A stretch of 64,000 bases of DNA from Favolaschia claudopus (lineage: Eukaryota > Basidiomycota > Agaricomycetes > Agaricales > Mycenaceae): NCBI GenBank assembly GCA_037176885.1, contig JAWWNJ010000053.1:930001-994000 (forward strand), given 5' to 3'. The first letter of the stretch is position 1. Each line of letters begins with the position of its first letter. Below the pieces are notes generated by a model that searched no databases, was not told the DNA's origin, and saw nothing but the letters and a program-made list of their open reading frames with translations. The translations under genes were made by a program, and so were the position numbers. This document shows, piece by piece, positions 9,871-20,589 of the stretch.

Positions 9871-10479
9871 TGTTTGGCCAGGAAGTAAGCTTGCTTCAAC
9901 TTCTGTCCAACGTGGATTGGCAGTTACTGTGACAAACCAATCAGGCTTCCCACAATGTCGTGCAATAGCTAAAGAGTCTTGATATAACTGAACCATAAAA
10001 CGCGAACCTCTAATGTATGAGGAAGGGTGAATGAATCTTTTTCCAACATCTCCTAGTGCTATATCATTGTTACTGGTAGCATCAGCCAGGCCTTGTAGAG
10101 TTCAACCCTTAACTCCTTTTGATGATCTATACCAATTTAGACGATTTTGATCAGTGGTAGCCCAAGCATCTACTATCCATTGTTGAAACAGTGCTCCAGC
10201 TTTGAATATGTGCAGAGAATCTGTGGCTCTTCAGCCATGTTCTCCATATGGAAATAATAAAACATAAGCCATAGGCTGATAGGATGGATTGGTTTCATAG
10301 ATTCTTTTCAGTGCCTGTACTCCACCTCTATACTGAACAATCAGATCCCGATGATCTACTGGGAGAGAGCCATCCCCAGGCAATATCACAGCTACTTCAT
10401 TTGTTGTTGGTGCATTGTAGCGCCGATGATCTGTGCCAGGCTCAAGTTGAATATTTGTAAATATTTCTGATCTAACATT
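9871..10479 (-). pseudogene. Helitron Rep/Hel fragment 2 (Helitron-like N domain)
   Basis: Minus-strand reading gives RRYNAPTTNEVAVILPGDG, PMAYVLLFPYGEHG, FQQWIVDAWATTDQNRLNW, LYQDSLAIARHCGKPDWF, VTVTANPRW and EASLLPGQT, the signature order of the domain before the HUH nuclease. Two in-frame stops interrupt it (after PYGEHG and after SSKGVKG). Similarity stops at LLPGQT, where unrelated DNA (7415-9870) begins; the expected next words, RPDLVARVF, resume at 7414. Confidence 0.88.
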
Positions 10480-11240
10480 AGAGGCTTTGCGGACGCCACC
10501 GGAAGCCACCAGGTGGCTCCGACGGCATGCGGCAGTGGTGGCTCCACACTGACATCATAGCCTGGTGGCAGCTCTGGCGGCTCAAGTTAAGGGTTACTCC
10601 GGCAGCGGAGCAGGATCTGGATTTGATGGGATTTGGATTTGATGGTGGAACTGATGTCTGTATGTAACGTAGTCCGCGGAATGTCCGACGTTAGCCGTTG
10701 TTGTGTTTGCAACATGCCTGCTCGTCGGCGACGACGACGAGCTCCTTCATTGAGCCCATTGCTTGCCTCCAGAACGGCGCACTTTTTGAGAACGGTGTGC
10801 TTTGATTACTATATGTTGCCTGCCCAATTTTATTGCTGTAGCAGACCTCTTAAGTGCCAGCGCAGGCACGGCGGGAAATGGAGCGGGATGGCGGGAAAAT
10901 GCCGACGAGACAATGCGCTGGCAGTTTGGCGGGGACAGTCCCGTCATCAGTTGGCAACGGTGACTGATTGGTGACTGATCGTCACCCATCAGCTCCAAAT
11001 CCCATCAAATCCAAATCCAAATCCGCTGCCGGAGTGACTCTAAGAGTTAAACAGCACATTTCTTGTGCACGAACCCGTTCTCCGACCAGCGGCGTCAGGG
11101 GGAGGTTCAGAGGGACGTGTAGAGTGGTCGTGGGCACAAAAATCGGTGAAAAAACTGCTGGTCTTTTGGCAGCGCGAGCCACTGCCGCTGCATGCCTGTG
11201 GAGCCACCCGGTGGCTTCCGGTGGCTTCCGCAAAGCCTCT
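10480..11240. mobile_element. 761-bp MITE with two-tier inverted repeats (TIR AGAGGCTTTGCGG, TSD ATT)
   Basis: Outer inverted repeats begin AGAGGCTTTGCGG and continue through GCCACCGGAAGCCACC and GGTGGCTCC. A second inverted pair lies inside (about 10595-10650 and 10995-11050, with CTCCGGCAGCGG and GATTTGGATTTGATGG). ATT is duplicated at 10477-10479 and 11241-11243. A 3-bp duplication suggests a PIF/Harbinger- or CACTA-type mover, not proven. Excision restores the Helitron frame. Confidence 0.85.
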
Positions 11241-11615
11241 ATTGTCATCCAGGATGATTCTGCTGTTGTTCTTTGATTCGTTCAAATGCTGTCTTGAAAG
11301 CCTGAACATACTGATTATGTTCCTGTAAAACACCATCTAGAATTCCCATCACTTCTGGCTTTAGGCCAGACATACGGCTATTTGCCTGTGGTGCATTACG
11401 CCGCATCCTGGCAGCCTCTGATGAATAGAAGTACAGTTGCGCATAAGAAGGTTCCTGAGCCAGCTCGGGTTGCAAAGCACCAACATTGTGGTAGAGCATT
11501 CCCTGAATTTTGTAAACATAAGGACCTCCACCCTCAATTGAGCGATCGAGTTTAGCTCCTACAGATGCTAATGAAAAGGCAGAATTGTATCGGCGGATAT
11601 GATAGCGGACAGAAC
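11241..11615 (-). pseudogene. Helitron Rep/Hel fragment 1 (N-terminal)
   Basis: The open frame contains RRYNSAFSLASVGAK, GPYVYKIQGMLYHNVGAL and an acidic/glutamine-rich tail ending EQQQNHPG. This matches the start of fungal Helitron proteins, where a YNSA...G....GP...IQG block precedes the Helitron-like N domain. The segment is cut at about 11620 by the inverted repeat at 11629. Its 3' side meets the 761-bp MITE at 11240, whose ATT target duplication preserves the frame (DDN then VRSEIF). Confidence 0.8.
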
Positions 11616-12307
11616 TTCATGTCAAGCAGACTAAACGCTATTGACCCAACGATGGAGCGCACCACGTGACTGACACGTCGTGAGCCTTCAAGTTCCCCCA
11701 AGGTGCCTCTCAGTACTATAAGTAGTTGCTACTGTAACAAGTTCTTTTTTTTGGAGTCCTTATTTTCCAAGCTCGTCCTTGTGTTGTTCTTGTGTGTGAG
11801 GGAATGTGAATATTAACAGAGTCATTGATATAATGTGATATGTACCCAAAATGGACACAAATATTGAAATAATTCGTGATTTTCTATGTAAAGCTTTGCA
11901 TCTCTCTCCACCTTTTGAGATACAACAGAGTGATTGGGAGAGAATGATAAGCCATATAGTATATACGAGTAGGTACTGTACTGATTTGTTCACACATTTG
12001 AGTACTGAGTACTGGCTTTGATGATTGATCTAACGTCGACTGACAGTGACTTCCAAGTTTACTGAATGATACACATAATACTACTGGGCATGTACTGAGG
12101 GAATATGTACAAGCCTTCAGAAAAGTTAACCAAGGCCAGTGTTGTAGATAAGGGTCTTAATAAGGGTACCCTCCAAAATTAAGGGCTTAGGTCTCGTTAA
12201 GCCTTATTAAGGGTGCCCAAATTAAGGGTCAAATTAAGGCTTATTTCCGTAAAAGGTAACAGCACGATAGACGCGTAAATCGCGATTTGGAACGTTAATT
12301 CAGGTGT

Positions 12308-13652
12308 AACTAGCCTCGATATTCATCCCCAGAACCTGAGAGTGCCCCATCATCCGGTTCCTCATCGCTGTGCTCAGCCGCAAGAAGCTCCATGTAGAGA
12401 CTTTCCTCCGATACCACCCGTTCACGCCTCGAGATTGTAAATGGATTGTCAATCTGGCCGCCGAAGAGAGATGCCAAGGTGGTCGGAAACCAAGAGCGCT
12501 GAGTGCGACGACGACCGGGAGCAGGGAGGGGTACACTTGGTGGGAGCTCTTCATCGTCATCATCCTCCTCGGGGTCAGAGACCGCGGCGTCGAGCTCCCG
12601 TATCTCTGCCTGCCACTCTGCAACTTGTCTTCTCCATGCAGTGGAAGTTCATCGTCTCCCGCCTTCATTCTCGCTGTCATCAGTATCGCTCAAAATAGCG
12701 TCGGCGTACCGCGGAACGGTGAGCAATTGTTGGACACGGGAATCTTCGTGATTTTTACGTTTCGTGCGCTCATCTGTGAGGCCTTCGGCCTTCTGTTCTT
12801 GACGAATGAAGCGCGTAACCTATGAGGCACTCGACTAAGCGGTGTATTCAAAACCAAATGAACAGACGAACCTTCGCCTGTTGGGCCATTTTTTTGAGGC
12901 TCAATCGATTCCGCTTCTTGCTCTTCTTATTTGAGAAATCGGAGAACCAGCGCTCCAGCCCCGCCTGGTTCACAACAAGGTGGAGCAGCTGTAGAGCAAA
13001 CTTGGCGAGGGGGAGAACTGCTTTATTGACTTGAAGCATCTCCCAAAACGGAATTGGATCGTCAGCCTACAAATAAAGCTTATTAGATGAGAGAAAGTAG
13101 AGGCGGAGAGAAATACTCACATGTAGCGTGTCGTAGGAAGCTCTCTGCGGCGAATCTTTTGCAAACCAAGCTTCAAACGGGCCAGTCTCGCTCAAATACT
13201 GCATAAAAGAGGTGTTGACTGCTTGCATCAGCCTCCTCACCGCCTCCCTGCTTGCGCTTCTTTTCCAACTCTTGCTTCTCCTTCTTTGTCGGCGCGAAAC
13301 GGACGGCCAGAGCCTTCTCCTCGGCTGTAGCGTATTCACATCGTCGAAGATGTCCAGCCATCGCACCCTTTTCCCCATTGACAGTCTTCTTGTTACTCAA
13401 TGCTGATTCCAGAGCTGAGGAAACTTTCGTCAATTCAAGATCAATCTGGGTGCATAATTGCGCACCAGCTTCAAACCATTGCTCTTTCGCCATTAATTCC
13501 CAGTCGCCATCCTCGAGATCAATGTCAATTGGAGCAGTAGAGGGCCGTTCAGCATTGATACAGCGCCAGTGGGTTGCTCGGTGGTGACTGCCATTGGGTT
13601 TGTTATCACTACGATGGAAGGGGCCCCAGATATCAGCGAGTTTGGGGGGCAT
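12308..13652 (-). pseudogene. hAT transposase remnant: BED-like N-terminus joined to dimerisation C-terminus
   Basis: The minus strand starts MPPKLADIWGPFHR and GSHHRATHWRC, a BED-like zinc-finger start, then GHLRRCEYATAEEKALAVRF. After a clean intron (13067-13120, GTGAGT...TTGTAG) come LQVNKAVLPLAKFALQLLHL and VVNQAGLERWFSDFSNKKSK, the hAT C-terminal dimerisation motif, followed by a serine/acidic tail ending SGSGDEYRG. The central RNase H-like catalytic part of a normal 600-900-residue hAT transposase is absent, and I see frame changes, so it cannot catalyse transposition. A product keeping DNA-binding and dimerisation parts could in principle interfere with an intact relative (inference). 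Confidence 0.8.
13067..13120 (-). other. Intron in the hAT remnant
   Basis: On the minus strand the 54-base interval begins GTGAGT and ends TTTGTAG, and its removal leads into ADDPIPFWEMLQVNKAV. The deletion in the sister copy (46712-48205) removes this intron. Confidence 0.7.
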
Positions 13653-14109
13653 CGCGAGAGCTCGTCAATTTGAAGGGAGAGTCGAGTGAAAATTTTCCGG
13701 CCGTATCCGAGCCTATCACAAATTTATTGATATTGCTGATGGACTAAGTAAGTACTCTACTATAGTTCCTGGAGAGTGACTGTGGTAGGGCATATTGTTG
13801 ACTTATACCTTGGGCACAATGTAGAGCTCAGTAAAAGCAAACTAGCCCCAATTACGCCGTATCTGTCAAGGGCGATGAAGAGGACGTCGAGAGGCTGTGC
13901 TTCTTGGAGTCCTCTTCATCGCTGTTGACAGATGATTTCCCACGCCTATATTAAGGGTTATTAAGCCCTTACCCCTCGGCCGCGCCATAATTAAGACCTT
14001 ACCTTAATATGAGTTAAGCCCTTATTAGGACTAAGGTCTTAAACCCTTATCTACAACACTGACCAAGGCTCTACCGTCGTCGATTGTATTTTCCGGACTT
14101 GAAATGCAC

Positions 14110-14269
14110 AACGTGTCAGTCACGTGGTGCGCTCCATCGTTGGGTCATTAGCGTTTAGTCGCCCAAACGTCGTGGGTCCCCGCCCGTCTTCTCTCTCTAG
14201 CATATCACCTCTGTGGTCGTCGTCGTCGCTCGCGCGGCGCTCCGCGCCGCGCTCGCTCCTCCTCCTCCC
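14110..14269 (+). repeat. Third copy of the ribozyme-associated repeat, ribozyme core lost
   Basis: CGTGTCAGTCAC near the left and GCCCAAACGTCGTGGGTCCC through CTCCTCCTCCTCCC on the right match the repeats at 58513-58734 and 23569-23763. The central part with CUGAUGA and GAAA is replaced by different DNA, so no hammerhead can form. The GC hairpin (CGCGGCGC, TCC, GCGCCGCG) of the 58-kb copy is kept. Confidence 0.75.
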
Positions 14270-16808
14270 GCTTTGTCCACGTTTATAGAGCAAGCGAGCG
14301 TCTTTCGAAGTTCCCGCCCGTTCGCCATATCGACTACGCCAACTCGCCGGCCGCCAGCTCCCCGCCAACTCGCTAACTCGAATCTCGAACCTTTCGAACA
14401 ACATCCCCCGGTACAGCACTCGAGTCTACCCCCAGCTCAATCCCTTTTGCTTTCGTATCTCAATCGTCTCGCCTGGCCCGCCCGCTACGATATCTGTGAT
14501 GAAAATGTATTAACAGGGGTTGTATATGCTCAGGGAATGTGCTAGGATCAGGCAAATTTTAGGTGCGCCGCTGTCTCTGACTCGGTCCCCTTCTTCCTTC
14601 CCTCCTCTCTTCTTTTGCCCCCATCCACGTACCCCCATCGTCTTCGGACGATTGTCTTTCAATAGACAACCTGCCTCGCCTGCAGCTGCATGACTTGGGA
14701 GCCAACTCTATTAGTGCCTTGGCCTAAATGAGCCCAACTCTGCGCTGCGGAGAGCATTGGCTATGAAGTTTGAGTCCGACTCGACTTCGTCTCAGTAACG
14801 CCGTGAAAATTCTTCGGTTTTATACCAAGGATTGCCCTATCGCAGTCTCGAAACTGCCGCTGGCGCGCGCTTCATTCGAGAATTGTCTGCGATTGTGGTC
14901 AACACCGCCGCGAACAGACATCTTTGGACCCCGCTTATCGATCCTACTTGGATTGATTCAGCGCGTTCAAGGTCATTGCCTTCAGCGTAATTGCTGAACC
15001 CAGGCCCGAGAACATCATGTTTTTGTCCCTGCACGGTGATGCCTTTCGGTCCCTGCCGCATATCAGCCTGCCCCGCGTAATATCGTGTTGGTGCACAGCG
15101 TGGAACCCATCCTATACTTTAAAACACAACGGGCACAGCATTGCGCCCAGAAAGGGAAATTCACCCCGTGACTTTCTGTCAAAGCCTGAGAATCCCCGCG
15201 CGGCCTGGAAAGCAGCAAGGTGAGTGCAGGACTCTTGCGTGGCGAAGGCACGGGTCCCATAGCTCGTCTTGGAAGGATGATCCGCGGGTCACGTGGGGGG
15301 CCAGGTGTGGCGTTTAGGAAAAATCGGTCATTTCAAATTCGAGGGCTTTATTTGGGCCCATGTCCCATGTCTGTGGACGGGATGAAAAAATCAAGTTATT
15401 CAAGTTAAGAAAAAGAGAGAAAAAGGGAGAAAAAGGGAGGGAGTTTCTTAATCAAGTTCTCGCCCACCCCTGCGGCTTTTCGGCCAGATTTGCTTTAAAA
15501 GCGGGCGCTTTGAACAGAATTCATCTTGATTCCCAAGTCCTAATCTGGCCGCGGCTTGAATTCAAGATTGCGGCATGTCCTTAGTGCATACCCCGAATGG
15601 ACTAAGGACCTGGCCAATGTAATTCAAGATATTTTTATTTAGGTTGCCGCCACCGGCGTTGGCAACGCAACAACAACCGGAACGTCCCCGAGTTGTCCCG
15701 AACTCTCACTTCATCCTCCTCTGCCTCTCCATTGCCCTCTACTTGGAATCCGATTATTGACTTCAATTTCGATGTAAAATTCAACTCAGTCTGGTTCTTC
15801 TACTTTTTGTTCTCGTCCAAACCCGACTCGCATCAAGACGCGATGCGTCGCGCGACAGCACTTTCTGCACTCTGCAGTGTCTGCTCAGTGCTATATTCAT
15901 TCAACTTCAGGTGCTTCAACAGCTTGTTTCTCTAACCTTGCCTTTTCTTGCTGTTCCTTTCTTGTTGCTACTCGGCTTGCCTCGACTCTCAGAGCTTCAC
16001 CAACCTCACTTCTTTGAATATGTCAGCTTCCTTCTTCAAACAAAATCAACTCGAGCCGGCAAATCGGTAAAAAGCAGCTTCATGATGGATTTGAATGTTC
16101 TGGTGAGCATTATTGATTATTCTCGATAAACTGTTTCAAAAACGGCACTCACACTGTCGCTTGCGAGACGTAGATGGACCGTACAGCGAATGTGTGAGGG
16201 TGTTTGTCCCCCGAACACATGACCCCCACTCGATAACGTATTCGTCAGCCGCAGCTTCCTGGCATGCGCTGAAGCACATTGAACAGAATAACCGCATACA
16301 CACCTTCACACGAGTTCGTGTTTTGAAGTTGGTGTGCGGTTACTTTTTTCAATGTGTGTTCTGTCCTTGCATTTGGATGTTGCAAATGTATCAATCGGGA
16401 TGCAAACCTCAAGCAAAGAACAATGAGCTACGCAGTGGCTGGAAACATCCGAGCATGGGGCAAACTTAAAAGAAGACTTGATGCCAGCTGCGCTGATCTT
16501 CAGTTTCTCGCATCCCGCATGCACATCGTTGTCGTTGCTGGCCATCTTTCCGTCTATTGCCTCACGCGCTTGCGCTTCTGCACCCCGATTCCTTCAATTG
16601 TGCACTATCAAGAGCATATAATAATAAATTCTGGTTTCATGTTTCGAGGTATGTATCCTATTCCGGCACTAGAAAATATGAGTTAGAACTGACTGAAACT
16701 AAGAATACGTCGGAAATGAATTTTGTTTGGTTTTCACAGTTGAATACCCGTCGAGAGTTAGGTCTCAGTCTCTTATTCTACGTTTTTCAGACAGAAAGAA
16801 AAGAGGTA
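14270..16808. other. No gene recognised; repeat-derived spacer
   Basis: The ORFs are short, unlike any family I know, and lack splice-supported continuity. A purine-rich stretch at about 15380-15440 (AAAATCAAGTTATTCAAG, then GAGAAAAAGGGAG) resembles 56150-56215, so part of this is an unclassified repeat. Confidence 0.5.
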
Positions 16809-16996
16809 CAGTCGTCACTGTCTTAACCCATACCCCTCGGTGGGGCAAAAAAAGTATGGGTTATGAGGGTTTTATGGGTTATCGCAGGTAAATATCACGT
16901 AATTTGGGCACTTTTACACTGTAAACCGAGGAAAATTTGCCCCCAAGATCATGGGTTATGGGGAAGTACAGGTATGGGTTATGACAGTGACGACTG
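16809..16996. mobile_element. 188-bp Tc1/mariner- or pogo-type MITE (TIR CAGTCGTCACTGTC, TSD TA)
   Basis: CAGTCGTCACTGTCTTAACC and its near complement GTATGGGTTATGACAGTGAC form the ends, with TA on both sides (16807-16808, 16997-16998). The inside repeats ATGGGTTAT. The motif ACCCATA links it to the larger CAGTCGAACC-ended interval at 55780-59156. Confidence 0.85.
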
Positions 16997-17504
16997 TAAT
17001 ACTTCAAACTACTGTCCCAAGTTGTTGTATGGTGCGGGACGTGTTCACAGAGGCCTACTGCACCGAAGGATCCAGTTGAACGAACTGTGACCCAAGATCA
17101 TGGGGAAATGATCGGGCCGAGGCCCATCATACACGGGTGCAGTCCCATGTCCAAATAAGGACATGGGCGTCCACAGCCATCGCTCATGAGCCTTTATTTG
17201 GCCGCAAATAGCCTCAAATTGCCGAGGGTTTTACTGGCCGGGGCCATCGGCTTTGATCGGTCTGGCGACCGATCTTGGAATGGGGTTTTGGCGGGAACCC
17301 AGTTTCGGAGTTTCGGAGCACAGTCCGAGGTCACATGACATTGACAGCTGGATATCCGAAGTCCGAGGAAAGGCCCGCACAGTGAAGCTTACAGCTGTGC
17401 TTACAAAGCACCCAGTCATTTTGTAAGCATCTGCATTTTGGAGCCCTAAGCAAGCTTCCCCATCAAAATTGACAGTCTGTGGAAGGGCACACAGATATTG
17501 AGGT
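16997..17504. other. No gene; contains a short perfect palindrome
   Basis: CCCATGTCC at 17144-17152 and GGACATGGG at 17159-17167 form a 9-bp stem with a 6-base loop. Nothing else is recognisable; the ORFs are short and unsupported. Confidence 0.4.
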
Positions 17505-18693
17505 CACTGTGCAGAGGGAAGGTTTTGAAATTCATGATGTTGTTCAGGACCTTGTGTTAGGTAATTCGTCGTCATTTGTGTTGAATTTCATGATCTTTTG
17601 TCGGATTTCATGACGAAACGTTATGATCCGGGGTCCTGAAATTCCTAACGACTGTGGGCCTGTTCCTAACGTTTTTTCATGACATTTTGTCATGATCTTA
17701 GCAATGATTCGTCCGGAAGTACAACCAAGGTAGCCAGCTATCCCGACGCCTTACTCCTTATCAAACTCCATGGAAGAGGTATAAAACAGGATATATTTCA
17801 AGTACTGGACGATACAGTTGCAGTACTACTAGTATAATACTCTGACCTTCAAAATCTCGCCACCATCACGATCAGCCGTACTTGATCAGCTTGCGTGGCT
17901 CGGAAACACATGTGACACTACGGAGAATGAAAAAGAGGTATGTAGATAGAGAAGGGAAGTAACTCACCGCGTTAGACAGATCACTGAATGCTCTGTCGTC
18001 ATCGAAGAGCCAAGTTACCACGACAGGGAAAGAGCGCATTAATGAGCTGCAATGCACTCTCGCAGTATCACTCACGATAATACCCTGCCCTGCCACTTCA
18101 TCCCGGCTCATCCTTCGCCACCCCTTAATCCTTTGAGAGTGTTGCGCACTGCAGAGAGATCTAGTTCGGTTACGGCGGTGTGGATTGATCCTAGAGGGCG
18201 GTGACGTAGGGAAAGAAGCGTGGTCCGTTACAGCAGAGTGTGTTGGCGAGAGTGGCGGCGGCGGCGGCGCTCTACGATGGTGACTTGGAGGGAGGTCATG
18301 GTGGGGGGAGACAAGAGGCGTCGTGAGCGGCCGCAGCATATGTGTGCTACGGATGTGGAGCAATGCTGTAAGTGACGTCATTGACTCGGCAGCTCGGCCG
18401 CAGGACTTGAACAAAAAATTTGCTGGTTTTTCGAGGCCGAAATTCGTGATGTTTCGTCGTGAATGCAGGTTCAAGATTTTTATGTCACTTTTTGAAAGAG
18501 AATTATATGCATTAACCTGTAATGTGGTCCCACAGTTGAATATGAGTGCGGTATCACACCTTGTAACTTTTAGAAGTTTTGGAGCATCATGAAACCAGTC
18601 TTGAAATTCATGACGTGTATTCTAACGAAACGTCAGGAATCTTGAATTTCAAGACGATGATCTTGAATTTCATGACAAATACTTCTCACAGTC
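17505..18693. mobile_element. CACTA-like non-autonomous element, copy with an internal insertion
   Basis: The left end CACTGTGCAGAGGGAAGG and subterminal GAAATTCATGATGTTG are shared with 19508. The right part (CTTGAATTTCATGACAAATA then CTTCTCACAGT) matches the right end of the 4716-5436 unit. The TSD is not intact. Bases about 17640-17840 are shared with 19815-19996. The middle (17976-18243) is the repeat also found at 22114-22393. The 200-residue minus-strand ORF here is Pro/Ser-rich and not credible as a gene. Confidence 0.6.
17976..18243 (-). repeat. About 270-bp repeat, inverted partner of 22114-22393
   Basis: The interval from GTTAGACAGATCACTGAATG to GTGGTCCGTTACAGC matches 22114-22393 in reverse complement with scattered substitutions. 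In the other copy it begins TACAGTACACTCCGCTGTAA, which could be a TA-flanked transposon end. Its family is unknown. Confidence 0.7.
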
Positions 18694-19141
18694 ACTGCGT
18701 TTAGCCGGTACGTCCACGGCACTTGGCCGACTTTGTCCGATCATGGCAGATCCCCGTCGGCAGGCCTGTAGACGTGAGATCGATCAAAATCTGCCGATTT
18801 CGGGCGACATGGGCCGATCATTGGCCGATCTTGAGCGCCTGTCAAACGCCGGCAAGGCGATTCCAGCCGTATGACCGCCGAGAAACCGATGTCTGGGGTT
18901 TTTCAGGCCGTAGAGAAGCCCTGGACAAAAACTTGAGCCGATAGAATGATGCAAGAGTCTGATATACCCTTCACAAATTTCGGTATGTGGACGGGGGTCG
19001 CACAATATTGTGCAGACGACCCCCTTAAACGCAGTGAGTGGGTAGGTACAGATTCTATTGGGAAACTATTTGGGATACGCTTTCAGGGAATCTGTAGCGA
19101 AAGGGCGGCAGAAACTCTATCCCTGCACAAAGATGAACATA
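18694..19141. other. No gene; GGCCGAT-rich stretch
   Basis: About 18720-18850 repeats GGCCGAT and CCGATC motifs in both orientations, suggesting a degraded inverted-repeat element. No ends or coding sequence could be supported. Confidence 0.35.
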
Positions 19142-19402
19142 CTGTAGTATTACGTTCAATTCGTAGGGTCACAGGTCACAGACCCGAAATCCTACGAAAA
19201 TTTTCGTAAGTCACAGCGTCACAAAGGGGTCCTACGAAAGGTTCCCCCCTGTGACACGAAATTTGGTGCGATTTCGGGCCTAAAAAGGGGGTAAAAAACG
19301 AAAATTTTCGTAAGTCACAGTGTCCCAAGGCCCCCTTACGAAAGGGTAAATTCGTAAGGGGTGTCACACCCAAAACCGCCTTACGAATTGAACGTACTAC
19401 AG
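19142..19402. mobile_element. 261-bp MITE (TIR CTGTAGTA..CGTTCAATTCGTA, TSD TA)
   Basis: CTGTAGTATTACGTTCAATT on the left and AATTGAACGTACTACAG on the right are inverted apart from a 3-base indel, with TA on both sides. The interior alternates CTACGAAA, TTACGAAA and GAAAATTTTCGTAAG with GTCACAG in both orientations. Confidence 0.85.
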
Positions 19403-19507
19403 TAATCGAGGTGAATGGACTTCATTTTTGAAAAAGCATGATCTTCAAAGCTTCCCTCAATGTTTTGTTGTACACCTCTGCCCTGAGCATCGCCGTTTGA
19501 AAGTACA

Positions 19508-19996
19508 CACTGTGCAGAGGGAATGTTTTGAAATTCATGATGTTGTTCAGGACCTTGTGTCACACTGAGTCACGGCATCACCACTTTGCCATGTCTTCCA
19601 CATCGCTCAATTTGTAGCACGTCGTTGAGAATGACGAGCTCAGTATCTCAACTACTACTCGGTATTTTGATGGTTATCTGAAAAAAATCTGCAATTTGCG
19701 GCGGGAAGTGGGCGGGGAGGTAGGAGTGGGGCGTGAGAATTATGACGGTGTGACTGGCATACTTACCTGCCTTATGCGGTATCATGGAGCCCTTACATCT
19801 AGCAAATTGGGTTCCCGAACAGGGCCTAACGTTTTTTCATGACATTTTGTCATGATCTTCGCAATGATTCGTCCGGAAGTACCACCAAGCTCGCCAGCTA
19901 TCCCGACGCCTTACTCCTTATGAAACTCCGTGGAAGAGGTATAAAACAGGATATATTTCAAGTACTGGACAGTACAGTTGCGGTACTACTGTAGCA
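19508..19996. mobile_element. CACTA-like fragments, second copy of the 17.5-kb family
   Basis: 19508-19558 (CACTGTGCAGAGGGAATG onward) matches 17505-17555. About 19815-19996 (GGGCCTAACG through GTATAAAACAGG) matches 17640-17840 closely. The intervening 250 bases are unrelated, and the right end is missing. Confidence 0.6.
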
Positions 19997-20589
19997 CTTT
20001 GTATGGGTGAAACGTAACGCGTAACGCCCGCCCTGTTTCGTTTCAACGGTAACGCATAACGGTCGGGTGGTTTCCCTAAGGACTGCGTGACATACAAAGA
20101 TGTCGAATTATCATGTTTGTGGCTGTAAAATCTAGCTGAATCACTGCTATAACCCTCCTCCTCCTCACTGCACTCAATCACTCTCTACAATCTTCGTCAA
20201 GATAGAACCGTTACGGTGCATCGGAGACCACGGGCAAGGTGCTGGGAAGGTGTACCAGAAGCTGGCCGAGGTAGTTTAACTAGTCGCTCGAAGAGGGCTT
20301 GTGGTGGACCCGTCGCTGGTTTAGGTGTCTGAGCGTGCGCCACGGCGCAGTGTTCATGAAAAAAAAAGAAAATAGGTGTATTACGGAGCCCGTAACAGGA
20401 GAAATGCAATCACAAAGGGCTATGGATACAAAGAAAGCAGAAACGAGAGCTAAAAATTGCGCAATTGCCCAGAATCCGTTCAACGTTTGGAAATAGATTT
20501 TATCGGTGTTTGCCCGCCCGTTTCCAAAATTCTATGATGTCACGCATAACGCTGAGGCCGTTTCTGGTTTTCATGCGTAGCGTTTCTAG
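19997..20589. other. No gene recognised
   Basis: Contains AACGCGTAACGC and GTAACGCATAACGG motifs repeated near 20013-20060 and again near 20538-20580, possibly ends of an unrecognised element. The ORFs are short and unsupported. Confidence 0.35.

Larger units (their letters stand above)
1216..11615 (-). pseudogene. Helitron Rep/helicase gene, broken into nine pieces by nested insertions
   Basis: Read on the minus strand, nine collinear segments spell one Helitron rolling-circle transposase in order: N-terminal region (11241-11615), Helitron-like N domain (about 9871-10479), a linker (7335-7414), the HUH Rep motif (6523-6894), a long middle exon (5623-6457), the helicase P-loop (4023-4337), Walker B (2534-2942), and C-terminal helicase pieces (2077-2405 and about 1216-1411). 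One normal intron survives (6458-6522). Stops and frameshifts occur besides the insertions, so no active product is expected. In life the protein nicks and unwinds DNA for rolling-circle transposition. Assignment rests on recognised motifs: FQKRGLPHIHIL, GPGGTGKT, WDEVPM and LRNLDPPNGLCNG. Confidence 0.9.
12137..14061 (-). mobile_element. 1925-bp hAT deletion derivative, copy 1 (TIR CAGTGTTGTAGATAAGGGT, TSD ACCAAGGC)
   Basis: CAGTGTTGTAGATAAGGGT and its complement form the ends, followed by AT-rich subterminal regions full of TTAAGGG and AAGCCTTATTAAGG motifs in both orientations, typical hAT transposase-binding clusters. ACCAAGGC is duplicated exactly (12129-12136, 14062-14069). It carries a shortened transposase-related gene (12308-13652) and a hairpin-like pair around 13870 (GTCAAGGGCGATGAAGAGGA) and 13910. 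The shorter sister copy is at 46712-48205. Confidence 0.95.
11629..14160. repeat. 2.5-kb interval bounded by about 50-bp inverted repeats
   Basis: GACTAAACGCTATTGACCCA, CGATGGAGCGCACCACGTGA and CTGACACGT at 11629-11681 return inverted at 14109-14160 with few differences. No TSD is visible, so the boundaries may be secondary. The right arm abuts the third copy of the ribozyme-associated repeat. Bases 11690-12136 have no gene I can support. The hAT derivative at 12137 is nested inside. Confidence 0.6.

Noticed and set aside
17872..18474. 200-codon minus-strand ORF
   Set aside because: Pro/Ser/His-rich, spans the border of a repeat also found at 22114-22393 where the frame is not kept.
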